Of a stretch of 64,000 nucleotides of DNA, positions 9,283 to 17,566 are shown in pieces. Origin of the DNA: Armatimonadota bacterium (GTDB lineage: Bacteria > Armatimonadota > Zipacnadia > JAUWAU01); the NCBI GenBank assembly GCA_030601885.1, contig JAUWAU010000010.1, positions 124,001-188,000 on the forward strand. Direction: 5' to 3'. The position numbers were made by a program, and so were the translations under genes. The notes beneath the pieces were generated by a model. The model made no database searches. It was given only the letters and a program-made list of their open reading frames with translations, and was not told the DNA's origin. The first letter of the stretch is position 1; each line of letters starts with the position of its first letter.

Positions 9283-9374
9283 GTAGTTGGTCTGTCGGCT
9301 GATGGAAAGGCAGGCGGGGCACTCGTGCTTCGCAGAGTAGCAAGCCCTGCTTCGCAGAGTAGTACGGAGCCCCC
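9283..9374 (+). repeat. Dispersed repeat, copy 1 (inverted copy at 56575-56655)
   Basis: The stretch around 9293-9350 contains AAGGCAGGCGGGGCACTCGT followed by GCTTCGCAGAGTAG, and the second block is repeated in tandem 22 nt on. The reverse complement of 56590-56642 matches over about 50 bp with a few differences. The copy lies in the 212-bp gap between a giant secreted protein and the FAD oxidoreductase. No gene is seen here. Confidence 0.75.
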
Positions 9375-9416
9375 GCGCTACAGTGTGCGGCAAAGACAGA
9401 GGCAACGGCAAAGGCG

Positions 9417-9436
9417 GCGGGGTCAGGCGACCCCGC
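9417..9436. repeat. Hairpin GCGGGGTC/GACCCCGC
   Basis: GCGGGGTC (9417-9424) pairs perfectly with GACCCCGC (9429-9436) around a 4-nt loop and is followed by CCTA. It resembles the other GC-rich intergenic palindromes in this window and has no U-tract. It lies 48 bp upstream of the FAD oxidoreductase start and would be in its leader if transcription comes from upstream. Confidence 0.6.
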
Positions 9437-9483
9437 CCTACACACGGCAACGGCCCTGGGCCGAACCTTCGGGGTAGTTGGGT

Positions 9484-10893
9484 ATGAAGCGTCGGGAGTT
9501 TCTTGTGGGCTCGATTGCGGCAGCGGCGGCCGTGAAGGGAGCACGTGCGGCCACGTCTCGTGTCAGAAAGGACGACGAGGTAACGAGAACCATGACGACC
9601 TACACGGAACCGGCTCGTGAGATTTCCGTCATCGATGACTGCGACGTGCTGGTCGCCGGCGCAGGGCCGGCCGGCGTCGCGGCGGCCATCGCCTCGGCGC
9701 GCGCGGGAGCGAAGACGCGGCTGATCGAGGTCCACGGATGCCTCGGCGGGATATGGACCGCAGGGCTGCTGAGCTGGATCATCGACGCGGCCAATAAGCC
9801 GGGCATTATGTCGGAGATCACGAACGAGCTGGAGCGCCGAGGCGCGCGTGCAACGCGGGGCGGGAGCAACTATGCCTACGACGTCGAGACCATGAAGCTG
9901 CTGCTGGAGGAGCTGTGCCTCGATGCCGGCGTGAAGGTGCAGCTCCATACGCGGGTGGTGGCCACCGGGAAAGTGGGGGCGAAGCGTCTGGCGGCTGCCA
10001 TCACGGAGTCGAAGTCCGGGCGGCAGGCCTGGGGAGCGAAGGTGTTCGTGGATGCCACGGGCGACGGGGATCTGGCGGCGCGGGCGGGGTGCGAATTCGA
10101 TGTCGGACGCGAAGGGACCGGCGAGACGCAGCCCATGAGCCTGATCGCGCTGGTGGTTGGTCTTCAGGCGGACGAGATCGAGCCGTTCATCGGCGGCGGA
10201 GTTTCCGAGCCGAAGAAGCGGCTCCTCGCCGAGATGAAGCGCGCCGGCGTCTCGCCCTCGTACGAGGGCCCGACGCTGTTTCGCGTTCGCGATGATCTCT
10301 TCGCGCTCATGGCCAACCACGAATACGGCATCTCTGCGGTCGATGCGGCGGAGGTCACCGAGGCCACCATCCGCGCGCGGCGGGAGGTCCACCGTCTCGT
10401 GGACGCCTTGCGCTCCCTCGGGGACCCGTGGAGCGAGATGCGGATCGTGTGCACGGCGGAGCAGATCGGGGTACGCGAAGGAAGGCGGATTCACGGGCTG
10501 TATCGGGTGACGAAGGACGATCTGATTCGCGGCGCGCGGCACGAGGACGCTATCTGCCGCACGGGCTTCGGCATGGACGTGCACTCTACCGATCCGACCA
10601 AGAGCAGGGCTGTTTATGCCGAGGAGCGGGCGCCGGTGAAGGCGTACGACATCCCGCTCCGCGCGCTTGTCGCCCGCGATGTGGACAACCTGCTCATGGC
10701 CGGGCGCTGCATCAGCGGGGACTTCCTGGCCCATTCCAGCTACCGAGTCACCGGCAACGCCGTCGCCATGGGCCAGGCGGCGGGCACGGTTGCGGCCGTG
10801 TCGGCGGCGACTGAGGCGGCGCCGCGTGATGTTCCCTGGCACGAGGTCAGCCAAGCCCTCGACCGACTCAATGCCGACTACCCGGCACAGTGA
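9484..10893 (+). CDS. Tat-exported FAD-dependent oxidoreductase
   Basis: 469 residues from the ATG at 9484, preferred over an in-frame TTG at 9478 because the Tat motif (KRREFL) follows immediately. After a typical Tat hydrophobic stretch comes a Rossmann fold with dinucleotide motif GAGPAG (residues 59-64) and an acidic strand end (RLIEVHG). The later DATGDGDLAARAGCEFDVG motif and the RRIHGLY segment are typical of the FAD_oxidored family found in sugar- and amine-oxidising enzymes of polysaccharide-degrading bacteria. The substrate is unknown. The gene follows the CARDB protein on the same strand after a repeat-filled gap of 212 bp. The combination of Tat signal and FAD fits export of a pre-folded flavoprotein. 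Confidence 0.85.
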   Translation: MKRREFLVGSIAAAAAVKGARAATSRVRKDDEVTRTMTTYTEPAREISVIDDCDVLVAGAGPAGVAAAIASARAGAKTRLIEVHGCLGGIWTAGLLSWIIDAANKPGIMSEITNELERRGARATRGGSNYAYDVETMKLLLEELCLDAGVKVQLHTRVVATGKVGAKRLAAAITESKSGRQAWGAKVFVDATGDGDLAARAGCEFDVGREGTGETQPMSLIALVVGLQADEIEPFIGGGVSEPKKRLLAEMKRAGVSPSYEGPTLFRVRDDLFALMANHEYGISAVDAAEVTEATIRARREVHRLVDALRSLGDPWSEMRIVCTAEQIGVREGRRIHGLYRVTKDDLIRGARHEDAICRTGFGMDVHSTDPTKSRAVYAEERAPVKAYDIPLRALVARDVDNLLMAGRCISGDFLAHSSYRVTGNAVAMGQAAGTVAAVSAATEAAPRDVPWHEVSQALDRLNADYPAQ

Positions 10894-11016
10894 TGGGGGA
10901 TGATGGGGCTCAGCCAAATGAAGTATCGGAGGGCCGCGCACCGCAGGCGTCAGCTGCTCGATGCTAGCGGCCAAGCCTGCTCCCGTGCAGGCCGATGACA
11001 GCCTTGCTGGGCTCGA

Positions 11017-12300
11017 TTATGGACGTGCGGCCGAATCATACCGTTGTGCCAATTCTCGTATCTCCTCGCCAGTCAGGGCTCGGTTCAGGGCAGGTTCGGG
11101 CTTTGGCGCCCTCTCCACCCATGACGAGCTCGCGTGTGCGTATGCCGATGCTTTGCGCAGATGTCCCCGCACCCGGTCGTACTGTTCGGGCGGCAACCTT
11201 GCCCCCACGTGGGTAGGTCCCGTGCTCGCGATTGCACCCACCGGGAAGAACCAGTCGAGCAGGCTGAGCGATGGCTCTTCGATGATCTCCAGGTGCTTGT
11301 ACTCGTGTCGCCTCGAACACTCCCATGCGCCCTTGGCGTTTCCCACCGATTCGTAGTAATAGACAATGGACCCATATGCGTGAGGTAGAAAGACATCATT
11401 GGGCATCCGTCGGAAATCCGTCCAGTTGTCTACGATCCGTTCTCCCCTTCGGGCGTCATCTTTGCTAACGAAGAAGCGGATCATGCGGACCGGAGCGTAG
11501 CCGAATTGCGGTGAGATCCAAAGCTCGTATTGCCATAGATGCAGGTTGCCATCTCCAACCAATGTAAGCTTATAGCAATCGGCACCCTCTACGCGCTCTC
11601 GCTCGCACGCGTAGACCCTCGTGTGGCGCGTCAAGGCTCCCCGCAGGAAGTCACTGAGGGGGACGCCGTATGCCAGTCCAAGACCGGTGGCTAACGGCCC
11701 CCGCAGGTATGCAGGCGTGGAGGAGGTCTCGCCTGCTAGCCACGCGTCAGCGCCGGTCGGCCCGCCCCGGCGGTAGTGGTAGACGAGCTCGCCGTCCCCC
11801 GCAGCCCTTAGGTACAGGTCCTTGACGTCGTTGGCAGAACGCGAGAAATCCAGGGGGAACCAGTTAGTCCCTCCCGCCCACAAGCCCATCTGCATTTCAT
11901 AGCAATACCTGCGTTTGCCGAGCTGGAAAGCTGCAATGGCGACGTCTCTGTCCCCCGCTCGGCCGTTCATGAGCGCCTCGCGCCATGAGTCCGTCCCGCC
12001 GACCATCCTATCCCAATGACTGGGGCTGTAGTAGTTGCCTATCACGACTTCGCCGGCGAGCCCTCCAACCTTTGCCTCGCGCACAGCGATTCCTCGCACA
12101 AGCCTCTCCGTTGTCTGAAGCAAGGGGGCCGTTTCTATCCGCTCCCCGGCCCCAGCTTTGACGTAACAGGATTGCCACAGGAGCCCACATGTGGCGGCTA
12201 GCAGCGCCTTCACAGCTACCATAGCGCGTCTTCTTCGCACCAGCACTTCGCTTCGCTCCTTCCTGGTGTCCGCCCAGCGCTGTCGAAAGAGGCTCCTCAC
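11017..12300 (-). CDS. Hypothetical exported protein, LolA-like beta fold possible
   Basis: 427 residues if the GTG at 12300 is used; an ATG at 12222 (401 residues) would place the basic run VRRRR and a hydrophobic segment (MVAVKALLAATCGLLWQS) nearer the N terminus. I do not recognise the family firmly. The body alternates strands with motifs such as GADCYKLTLVGDGNLHLWQY and ELWISPQFGYAPVRMIRF, which recall LolA/LppX-type proteins that hold a lipophilic ligand in a half-barrel. It lies 131 bp downstream of the TPR protein on the same strand and probably shares its promoter at 13853-13881. Confidence 0.5.
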   Translation of the reverse strand: MRSLFRQRWADTRKERSEVLVRRRRAMVAVKALLAATCGLLWQSCYVKAGAGERIETAPLLQTTERLVRGIAVREAKVGGLAGEVVIGNYYSPSHWDRMVGGTDSWREALMNGRAGDRDVAIAAFQLGKRRYCYEMQMGLWAGGTNWFPLDFSRSANDVKDLYLRAAGDGELVYHYRRGGPTGADAWLAGETSSTPAYLRGPLATGLGLAYGVPLSDFLRGALTRHTRVYACERERVEGADCYKLTLVGDGNLHLWQYELWISPQFGYAPVRMIRFFVSKDDARRGERIVDNWTDFRRMPNDVFLPHAYGSIVYYYESVGNAKGAWECSRRHEYKHLEIIEEPSLSLLDWFFPVGAIASTGPTHVGARLPPEQYDRVRGHLRKASAYAHASSSWVERAPKPEPALNRALTGEEIRELAQRYDSAARP

Positions 12301-12431
12301 CGCCCCTTCTCAGGCTCGCGCAGACCTGTGAAGCATGAGGTCCACTACGGCGATCTGAACGAGGCCCTCACAGTGTTTCCGGCAGGCGGCGCGCCACTAC
12401 GACGAAATGCGCGCTTCGATGGGCCCCGATC

Positions 12432-13748
12432 TCACGGCACCCGTCCGCGCCCACGGAGCAGCAGGAGCAAGATCGACTCCTCTCCGCCCAGGGTTCTCTC
12501 CAACTGCTTTACCCATTGCTCACCTTCGCCCGATCGCCCCAGCCTCTCGAACGCCCGCACGCCAAAGGAAAGTACGCCATACCCTTGCTCCCACAACGAC
12601 TCGTGGTCTTGCGCGTAAGCTCCGTACTCCTGCATGTATTCCCTGGCCGCCGCGACGCAATCCTCGTACTGTCGCCCCCTGTAGGAGGCCAGGACCAGAT
12701 GCGCCCGAGCGATCCGCCGCCAGTGCGCGACGGCCGGGTCCAGCTTCAGCGCCTCCTTGTATAGCTCGATGGCTCGACCGAAATCCGGTCCGTAGCGATA
12801 GCAGTCCGCTTTCCAGTATGTAGCGGTCGCCAGGGTGTCTGGGTCAGGAACCGCAGCGATCAGCCTGTCGAACGTGCGCGCCGCCAAGTCAAACTTGCGC
12901 TGTCGCAGGTAACATCGCCCGATTCCCAGCACTGCCTCTACCTGGTTATGCGGATCATCCGACGCCGCCAGCGCGGCCTCGTATTCTGGAATGGCCTCGG
13001 CATATCGCTCCGCCTGCTCCTGCTCGCTTCCCCTGACGAGATGCAGCTCCGCCGTCTCACCCTCCAGCAGCGCCACTGCCACGTCGTCCAGCCACGCTAT
13101 GCCTATGTTCTCTATCGACCGCATCTCGAGTTGGGCGTACTGCGCCCCCTCCGGCGGCATATCGACGATCACCAGTTCAGTCCAGTCCCGCGTTCCGGCC
13201 AGGCGCACACGTCCCTTCGTCAACTTGACCCTCGTCTCGTTCGCGTCCAGCCAGTTGATTGCCAGGAGCGTGAGCCCAGTGGCGTTCTCGGTCCTCACCC
13301 ACGCGGAGAACTTCAACACGTCGGGGCCCGTGATGACCGGCAGGAGCGGACCTCGGATTCCGGCGCTGGTGTACCGGTCCGCCCCGAAATACGTGTTCTC
13401 GATGCGCATCGAGGCATTCCCCGACCGGCCCATCTGCGTGTCCCACGTCACGGTGCCGGGGCCATTGGGCTCCCACATCTTGCGCCATCTCAGAGATGGG
13501 GGGACATCGATTTCAGGGTCCGACTCGAAGGATGGATCGGGGAGATATCGGCCAATAAAGTCAGCGTAGGCGGCGGCTCCTGCTCGAGGGTCTGTTGGGC
13601 GCGATGCATCAGCGAAGAAGGCCTCAGCCTGAGGGATCGCCGGCATGGGCAGCCGTTGCACCTCGGCATATGCCACGACGGCGACAAGCACTGCGCCGGC
13701 AACCACACTTCGGCGCCGAACCCACCGGACTACACCTGCCAAACCCAC
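12432..13748 (-). CDS. Exported or membrane-anchored protein: jelly-roll module plus TPR repeats
   Basis: 438 residues. The frame is open further upstream, but the GTG at 13748 is chosen: GGAGG stands 7 nt before it, a basic n-region (VRWVRRR) and hydrophobic segment (SVVAGAVLVAVVAYA) follow, and the upstream ATG at 13865 lies on the promoter. Residues about 85-225 form a CBM-like beta-sandwich (NASMRIENTYFGADRY, GIAWLDDVAV). Residues about 240-400 carry TPR helices (YAEAIPEYEAALAAS, AVLGIGRCYLRQRKFDLAAR, AIELYKEALKLDP). It probably tethers or scaffolds partners at the membrane. The 5' leader would be about 100 nt. Confidence 0.65.
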   Translation of the reverse strand: MGLAGVVRWVRRRSVVAGAVLVAVVAYAEVQRLPMPAIPQAEAFFADASRPTDPRAGAAAYADFIGRYLPDPSFESDPEIDVPPSLRWRKMWEPNGPGTVTWDTQMGRSGNASMRIENTYFGADRYTSAGIRGPLLPVITGPDVLKFSAWVRTENATGLTLLAINWLDANETRVKLTKGRVRLAGTRDWTELVIVDMPPEGAQYAQLEMRSIENIGIAWLDDVAVALLEGETAELHLVRGSEQEQAERYAEAIPEYEAALAASDDPHNQVEAVLGIGRCYLRQRKFDLAARTFDRLIAAVPDPDTLATATYWKADCYRYGPDFGRAIELYKEALKLDPAVAHWRRIARAHLVLASYRGRQYEDCVAAAREYMQEYGAYAQDHESLWEQGYGVLSFGVRAFERLGRSGEGEQWVKQLERTLGGEESILLLLLRGRGRVP

Positions 13749-13852
13749 GGTGACCCCTCCCACCACGTTCAGGAGTCGGCCCTCGCCGAGAGGGCACGCC
13801 CCCTGCAGCATCACACATGTCGTCCGTACGCTGCTGCTCTCAGTGTGCTGAT

Positions 13853-13881
13853 AGTATACCAGCACAGAATCGTTATGTCAA
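13853..13881 (-). promoter_or_regulatory. Consensus sigma-70 promoter for the TPR gene
   Basis: On the - strand TTGACA (13881-13876), a 17-nt spacer and TATACT (13858-13853) give a near-perfect sigma-70 promoter. Transcription should start near 13846. The first suitable ribosome site downstream is the GGAGG at 13760-13756, which decides the GTG start at 13748. A run of ten C (+ strand) lies just upstream. Confidence 0.85.
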
Positions 13882-13945
13882 TGCCCCCCCCCAACAAAAG
13901 TGACACAACAATAGTTATTCGCGCGCAGAGCCAATTCGCAGGCAG

Positions 13946-14737
13946 TCAAGACGCTCTGGCCTTGATACCCAGCAGCTTCGCGGCGTTGCGCCAGCGGATG
14001 CGCTCTTTCTCCGCGCGCGTGGCGTCGAGCACCTCGAGCTTCACAAGTGGCGGGTCCGGATACTTGAAGGGCATCCCCGTCCCGAACACGACGCGGTCGC
14101 GGCCAAGAGTATCGAGGAGCTGCCGTATCTCGGAGCGCAGGACGGCCTTGAGGCGAGAGATCTCGATGAAGTAGTTCTTCGGAAGGCCATTGTCGGCTCT
14201 TCCCAGAGCGCTGCCGGTGTACCCGATGCCGTTCACGAGGATGAATTTGGCCTTGGGATGCCGCTTCACCAGCGCGGCGACGTCGTCAAGCGGGACATCG
14301 GGCACGTCAATGAGCCAGTGCCGCTGGCGAGAATCGGTGGCGCGTATGGGAATCGACAGGAGGAGGTCCTGCTCCGTCGCTGCCTGCACCAGCTCAGCGC
14401 AGCACGCGTCGGACAGGCCGTAGTTGTGATAGCCGGGATACATGCGCACGCCGCGCACGGCGAAGTCCTCCACGCACACGCGGAGGTCGTGCTCCCAATC
14501 GGCGTAGGTCGGGTTGATGACGGCAAAGGGGATGAGCCGGTCGCGGTAGCGCCGCACATCGCGCGCCAGCTCCTCGTTCCCGGCCTGGGAGTTCTTGTAC
14601 AGGATGGCGCTGGTGCTGGAGACGACCGCGAGGTCGATCCCCTTGCGGTCCATCAGCCGCACGAGCGCCGCGGCCGTATTGTGGCGAAGCTGGCGAAAGG
14701 CCCAGTGCCCCAGGTATGCGTTGACATCTATCAGCAT
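13946..14737 (-). CDS. Amidohydrolase-family protein lacking the N-terminal HxH motif
   Basis: 263 residues from the ATG at 14737, which overlaps the end of the upstream paralogue (ATG and TGA within 7 nt), so the two are translationally coupled. The TIM-barrel pattern of amidohydrolase-2 proteins is clear (LAVVSSTSAILYKN, IPFAVINPTYADWE, VRGVRMYPGYHNYG, VVFGTGMPFKYP). The first strand reads IDVNAYLGHW where metal-dependent members have HxH, so the binuclear metal site is altered. It may be a structural paralogue, a member of the known VN-type subfamily, or an enzyme with different metal use. The substrate is unknown. Confidence 0.75.
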   Translation of the reverse strand: MLIDVNAYLGHWAFRQLRHNTAAALVRLMDRKGIDLAVVSSTSAILYKNSQAGNEELARDVRRYRDRLIPFAVINPTYADWEHDLRVCVEDFAVRGVRMYPGYHNYGLSDACCAELVQAATEQDLLLSIPIRATDSRQRHWLIDVPDVPLDDVAALVKRHPKAKFILVNGIGYTGSALGRADNGLPKNYFIEISRLKAVLRSEIRQLLDTLGRDRVVFGTGMPFKYPDPPLVKLEVLDATRAEKERIRWRNAAKLLGIKARAS

Positions 14738-15510
14738 GTCGCTCCCTGCTTCCGAGCTGCCAGAATCTTCTGCATGTTCTCGCCCATGATGAGCCGCCGG
14801 GCGCGCTCGCTGATGTTGGCGCCGCGCATCTTCCCCACCCCCGCCGTCATTGACATATCGCACCCGAATAGCAGCCGCTCGGCGCCCAGCACGCGGACCG
14901 CCATCTCGATCATCCCCTCGTCCGCCACACTGCCGCTTGTGTCCAGGTAGACGCTGGGCGCACGGCGGAGGGCCTTAATCGTCCACTCCCAATCGCCCCC
15001 GCCGCCGACGTGGCCGCAGATGAGCATGGCCTCGGGGTAGCGCTCGGCGAGGTCGGCGAGCATGCCGCCGTCAGACTTGCGCGGCTGCCGGTCGTCGGGG
15101 TAGTGCCCGTGGCCCGCGTGCTGCAGGATGGGCACGCCCAGCTCGATGGCCAGCTCCACCACGGGATACACCACCGGCTCGTGGCACCGATACTCGTTGT
15201 AGAGCTTGATGCCCATGAGGCCGCCGTCTTCGATGCAGCGGCGGACCTCGTCCAGCGCCTCGCGATAGTGTCCGGGGTTGACGTAGCAGTACCCGAGCAC
15301 GCGGCCCGGGAAGCGCTTCACGGCGTCGGCCATCCACTGGTTGCACTCGCGGAAGCCTTCGAGTGTGGCCGGGCGCTGCGGGGTGAGGATGGAGCAGCAG
15401 AGCTGATCGATGCCCAGCTTGTCGGCGGCCTCAATGAGCAGCCGATCGTCCTCCTGCCAATCCGGACTGGCGCGTCGGTGTTTGAGGTGCTCGTGGCAAC
15501 TGATGACCAT
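14731..15510 (-). CDS. Amidohydrolase family protein (TIM-barrel metal-dependent hydrolase)
   Basis: 259 residues beginning MVISCHEHLKHR, so the HxH metal motif is intact at residues 6-8. Other likely ligands are QHAGHGHY (about 131), LICGHVGGGGDW (about 166) and FGCDMS (about 220), which fit the amidohydrolase-2 family of C-C or C-N hydrolases, decarboxylases and lactonases. It is the first gene of a two-gene operon with the paralogue at 13946-14737. The enzyme is cytosolic because there is no signal peptide. It likely acts on a sugar acid, lactone or aromatic acid, but the sequence does not say which. Confidence 0.8.
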   Translation of the reverse strand: MVISCHEHLKHRRASPDWQEDDRLLIEAADKLGIDQLCCSILTPQRPATLEGFRECNQWMADAVKRFPGRVLGYCYVNPGHYREALDEVRRCIEDGGLMGIKLYNEYRCHEPVVYPVVELAIELGVPILQHAGHGHYPDDRQPRKSDGGMLADLAERYPEAMLICGHVGGGGDWEWTIKALRRAPSVYLDTSGSVADEGMIEMAVRVLGAERLLFGCDMSMTAGVGKMRGANISERARRLIMGENMQKILAARKQGATC

Positions 15511-15585
15511 GGTGCGTTCCCCCGGGGGACCAGTCGTGCTGCGCGGTGGTTCGCCGGGGGGGCGGTGTTGGCCTGCGCTGCCTCA

Positions 15586-15614
15586 TTGACACAGCGGGGG
15601 AAACTGGGTATCAT
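15586..15614 (+). promoter_or_regulatory. Sigma-70 promoter of tRNA-Asp
   Basis: TTGACA (15586-15591), a 17-nt spacer and TATCAT (15609-15614) precede the tRNA by 21 nt, which predicts a start near 15621. This supports independent transcription of the tRNA. Confidence 0.8.
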
Positions 15615-15635
15615 GCGCGTCGCACAGAGGAATAT

Positions 15636-15710
15636 GGGGCTGTAGCTCAGTTGGCTTAGAGTGCCACCCTGTCAAGGTGGAAGTCGCGGGTTCAAGTCCC
15701 GTCAGCCCCG
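15636..15710 (+). tRNA. trnD: tRNA-Asp (anticodon GTC)
   Basis: The cloverleaf is complete: acceptor GGGGCTG pairs with CAGCCCC; D arm GCTC/GAGT; anticodon stem CCACC/GGTGG around CTGTCAA, whose central GTC reads Asp codons; T arm GCGGG/CCCGT with the TTCAAGT loop. The discriminator base is G and CCA is not encoded, so it must be added after transcription. Confidence 0.97.
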
Positions 15711-15828
15711 CCTGCCCCCTTCTCCCGACTTGTGTTCCGCACACCCGTCTCACGGTTCCTCAGCCGCTCCTACGCTCGTCGTCGCTCACCCCGGAGTTAC
15801 GCACGGTGCCCCCACTAGTGCCTGCTTC

Positions 15829-15873
15829 CGTAGGTCCGCGTCCGAATTGTCGGGCTGGAAAGCCCGACCTACG
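15829..15873. repeat. Palindromic repeat (TCGGGCT-GGAA-AGCCCGA)
   Basis: TCGGGCT (15850-15856) and AGCCCGA (15861-15867) pair around GGAA, and the outer CGTAGG (15829-15834) pairs with CCTACG (15868-15873) across an interruption. It lies in the roughly 350-bp stretch between tRNA-Asp and the DegT gene, in which I see no gene. Confidence 0.7.
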
Positions 15874-16061
15874 CGGGGATGCGGGCCGCGAGCGGCGCAC
15901 TGAAGGCCGCAGCGTGAGCCTGGGGCAACGTGATGCCCGGCGAGGCGCATTGCCGACGCAGGGAGGAGCCCTCGGCCCGACGAACGCAACGCCAGATACG
16001 CACGCTGGTCGCCAGAGGCATGTGCGGCGGCACAACGGTCGCGATCAGGGGAGAGACAACG

Positions 16062-17303
16062 ATGAGCGAGCTCGCAATCCAGGGCGGCCCGAAGGCGAAA
16101 CCGACCAAGTACAGCAATCCGAGCCGTTACGGAGAGGAGGAAAAACGGCTGCTCTGCGAGGCCATCGATGACGGCGCGCTGATGTATACGAGCGGCAAGA
16201 AGGTGCGGGAGTTCGAGGAGGCCGTCCAAGAGCGGTTCGGCTGCAAGCACGCCATCATGACCACGTCGGGCAGCGCCGCCATTCATATCGCCATGGCAGC
16301 CGTCGGCGTCGCCGAGGGCGATGAAGTCATCACCACAGCCATGGGCGACGCGGGCACTACGATCGGCATCGTCGCGCAGCACGCGATCCCCATCTTCGCC
16401 GACATTGATCTGGACTCAGCCACGGCAACGCTGTGTCCCAAGAGCGCGGAGAGCCTCATCACGGAGCGCACCAAGGCCATCCTCGTCGTGCACATGGGAG
16501 GCAATATCGCGGACCTGAATGCACTCCTCGAGATCGGGCGGAAGCATGGCGTCGCCATCATTGAGGATTGCTCCCAGGCTCACGGCGGCAAATGGAACGG
16601 GAAGGTGGTCGGCACTCTGGGCGACATGGGCGCCTTCAGTATGAACGAGTCGAAGCACATGACCACGGGTGACGGCGGATTCCTGACCACCAACGATCCG
16701 GAGCGCGCGAGGTTGGCCAGGCTGATGAGCGACAAGACGTATATCCGCGATGGCTCCGTCGGTCGAGGCGATCAGCCCATTCCTTTCCTCGGCCTGAACT
16801 ACCGCCCGAACTGCCTGATCGGCGCGGTCGCGCTGGCCCAGCTTGACAGGCTCCCCGCACGCATTGCCCGCCATGCGGCTATCGTTGAGCGCTACTATGA
16901 GGGCCTGGGAGACGCGCCCTATCTGGCGCTGCCCAAGGTGCTTGAGGGGGCGGAACCAGCGTGGTGGTCGTTCCCCGCGCGGTATGTGGGCGAGTCCCCG
17001 ACTCGCGATGAGCTGCTGGCCGCGCTGCGGGCCGAGGGCCTGAACGTGGGCGGCGGCATGTCACCTTCAGCTAACGCACTCCGAACCGAGATGATCCGGA
17101 ACAAACGGCTCTACCCCCTCACTGACACGGTCCCCCACTTCTGGCGTGACACGGTCTACGACCCCAACTCCTGCCCGAACGTCGATGAGATGCAGCGGAC
17201 CGTCGTGTTCCACAAGATCGATGAGCGGTACACGGACGAAGACGGCCAGCAGACCATCGCGGGATTCCAGAAGGTGTGGAAGCACTATTTCGGGGCCGGG
17301 TAG
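16062..17303 (+). CDS. DegT/DnrJ/EryC1/StrS-family PLP aminotransferase
   Basis: 413 residues from the ATG at 16062, with GGGGAG 8 nt upstream; the frame is open further 5' but has no ribosome site. It is a fold-type I PLP enzyme: TTSGSAAIHIAM near residue 67 binds the phosphate, EDCSQAHG holds the Asp (about 169) that contacts the pyridine nitrogen, and NESKHMTTGDGG holds the Schiff-base Lys198. The family usually makes amino sugars on nucleotide-linked keto sugars. Many members in polysaccharide-degrading bacteria, like this one, sit outside antigen or antibiotic clusters, so the sugar substrate is open. A strong hairpin follows at 17333-17359. Confidence 0.9.
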   Translation: MSELAIQGGPKAKPTKYSNPSRYGEEEKRLLCEAIDDGALMYTSGKKVREFEEAVQERFGCKHAIMTTSGSAAIHIAMAAVGVAEGDEVITTAMGDAGTTIGIVAQHAIPIFADIDLDSATATLCPKSAESLITERTKAILVVHMGGNIADLNALLEIGRKHGVAIIEDCSQAHGGKWNGKVVGTLGDMGAFSMNESKHMTTGDGGFLTTNDPERARLARLMSDKTYIRDGSVGRGDQPIPFLGLNYRPNCLIGAVALAQLDRLPARIARHAAIVERYYEGLGDAPYLALPKVLEGAEPAWWSFPARYVGESPTRDELLAALRAEGLNVGGGMSPSANALRTEMIRNKRLYPLTDTVPHFWRDTVYDPNSCPNVDEMQRTVVFHKIDERYTDEDGQQTIAGFQKVWKHYFGAG

Positions 17304-17332
17304 TCCTCATGGGGCGGTGGGCGGCACCCGGT

Positions 17333-17359
17333 GAGTTTCGGGGAGCGATCCCGAAACTC
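17333..17359. terminator. Perfect 10-bp hairpin after the DegT gene
   Basis: GAGTTTCGGG (17333-17342) and CCCGAAACTC (17350-17359) pair perfectly around a 7-nt loop. No U-tract follows on either strand, so intrinsic termination is uncertain. It lies at a convergent junction and may serve both strands or be another palindromic repeat. Confidence 0.45.
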
Positions 17360-17390
17360 CACGATGAAGATGAGTGCGAGGGCCAAAGGC

Positions 17391-17502
17391 ATGCGACCTC
17401 GACCAGACGGTCAGCATTCGGCGTCTTGATGAAGTCGCTGCGCCCGGTGGCGGCGACGCAGTCGGCGCGGTAGGTGTCGAGGCAGATCAACACAATGTTC
17501 AT
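17391..17502 (-). pseudogene. N-terminal sulfatase remnant
   Basis: An ATG at 17502 opens a frame whose first 33 or so residues (MNIVLICLDTYRADCV, then a SDFIKTPNADRL segment) match the beginning of the cytosolic sulfatase-like protein at 55005-56465 (MNIILAIIDTLRYDYI, WVKTPNMDRF). After the ADRL position the sequence no longer resembles a sulfatase and the frame continues without family features. The rest of the gene is gone and the neighbouring DegT gene begins to converge on it. I read it as a 5' fragment left by a deletion. Confidence 0.75.
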
Positions 17503-17566
17503 AGGATGGCGCCTTCCTTCGGCAGCCCGGACGCAATGCTCGTGACGGACACCATTCTGCATTCGC

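Noticed and set aside
9283-9480. Short leader gene upstream of the FAD oxidoreductase
   Set aside because: The open frames there are made of the repeat unit and the hairpin and appear again in the inverted copy without neighbours in common.
9214-10974. 586-codon - strand ORF opposite the FAD oxidoreductase
   Set aside because: The + strand frame has a Tat signal and GAGPAG motif. The - frame is arginine- and histidine-rich without motifs, and its tail derives from the dispersed repeat.
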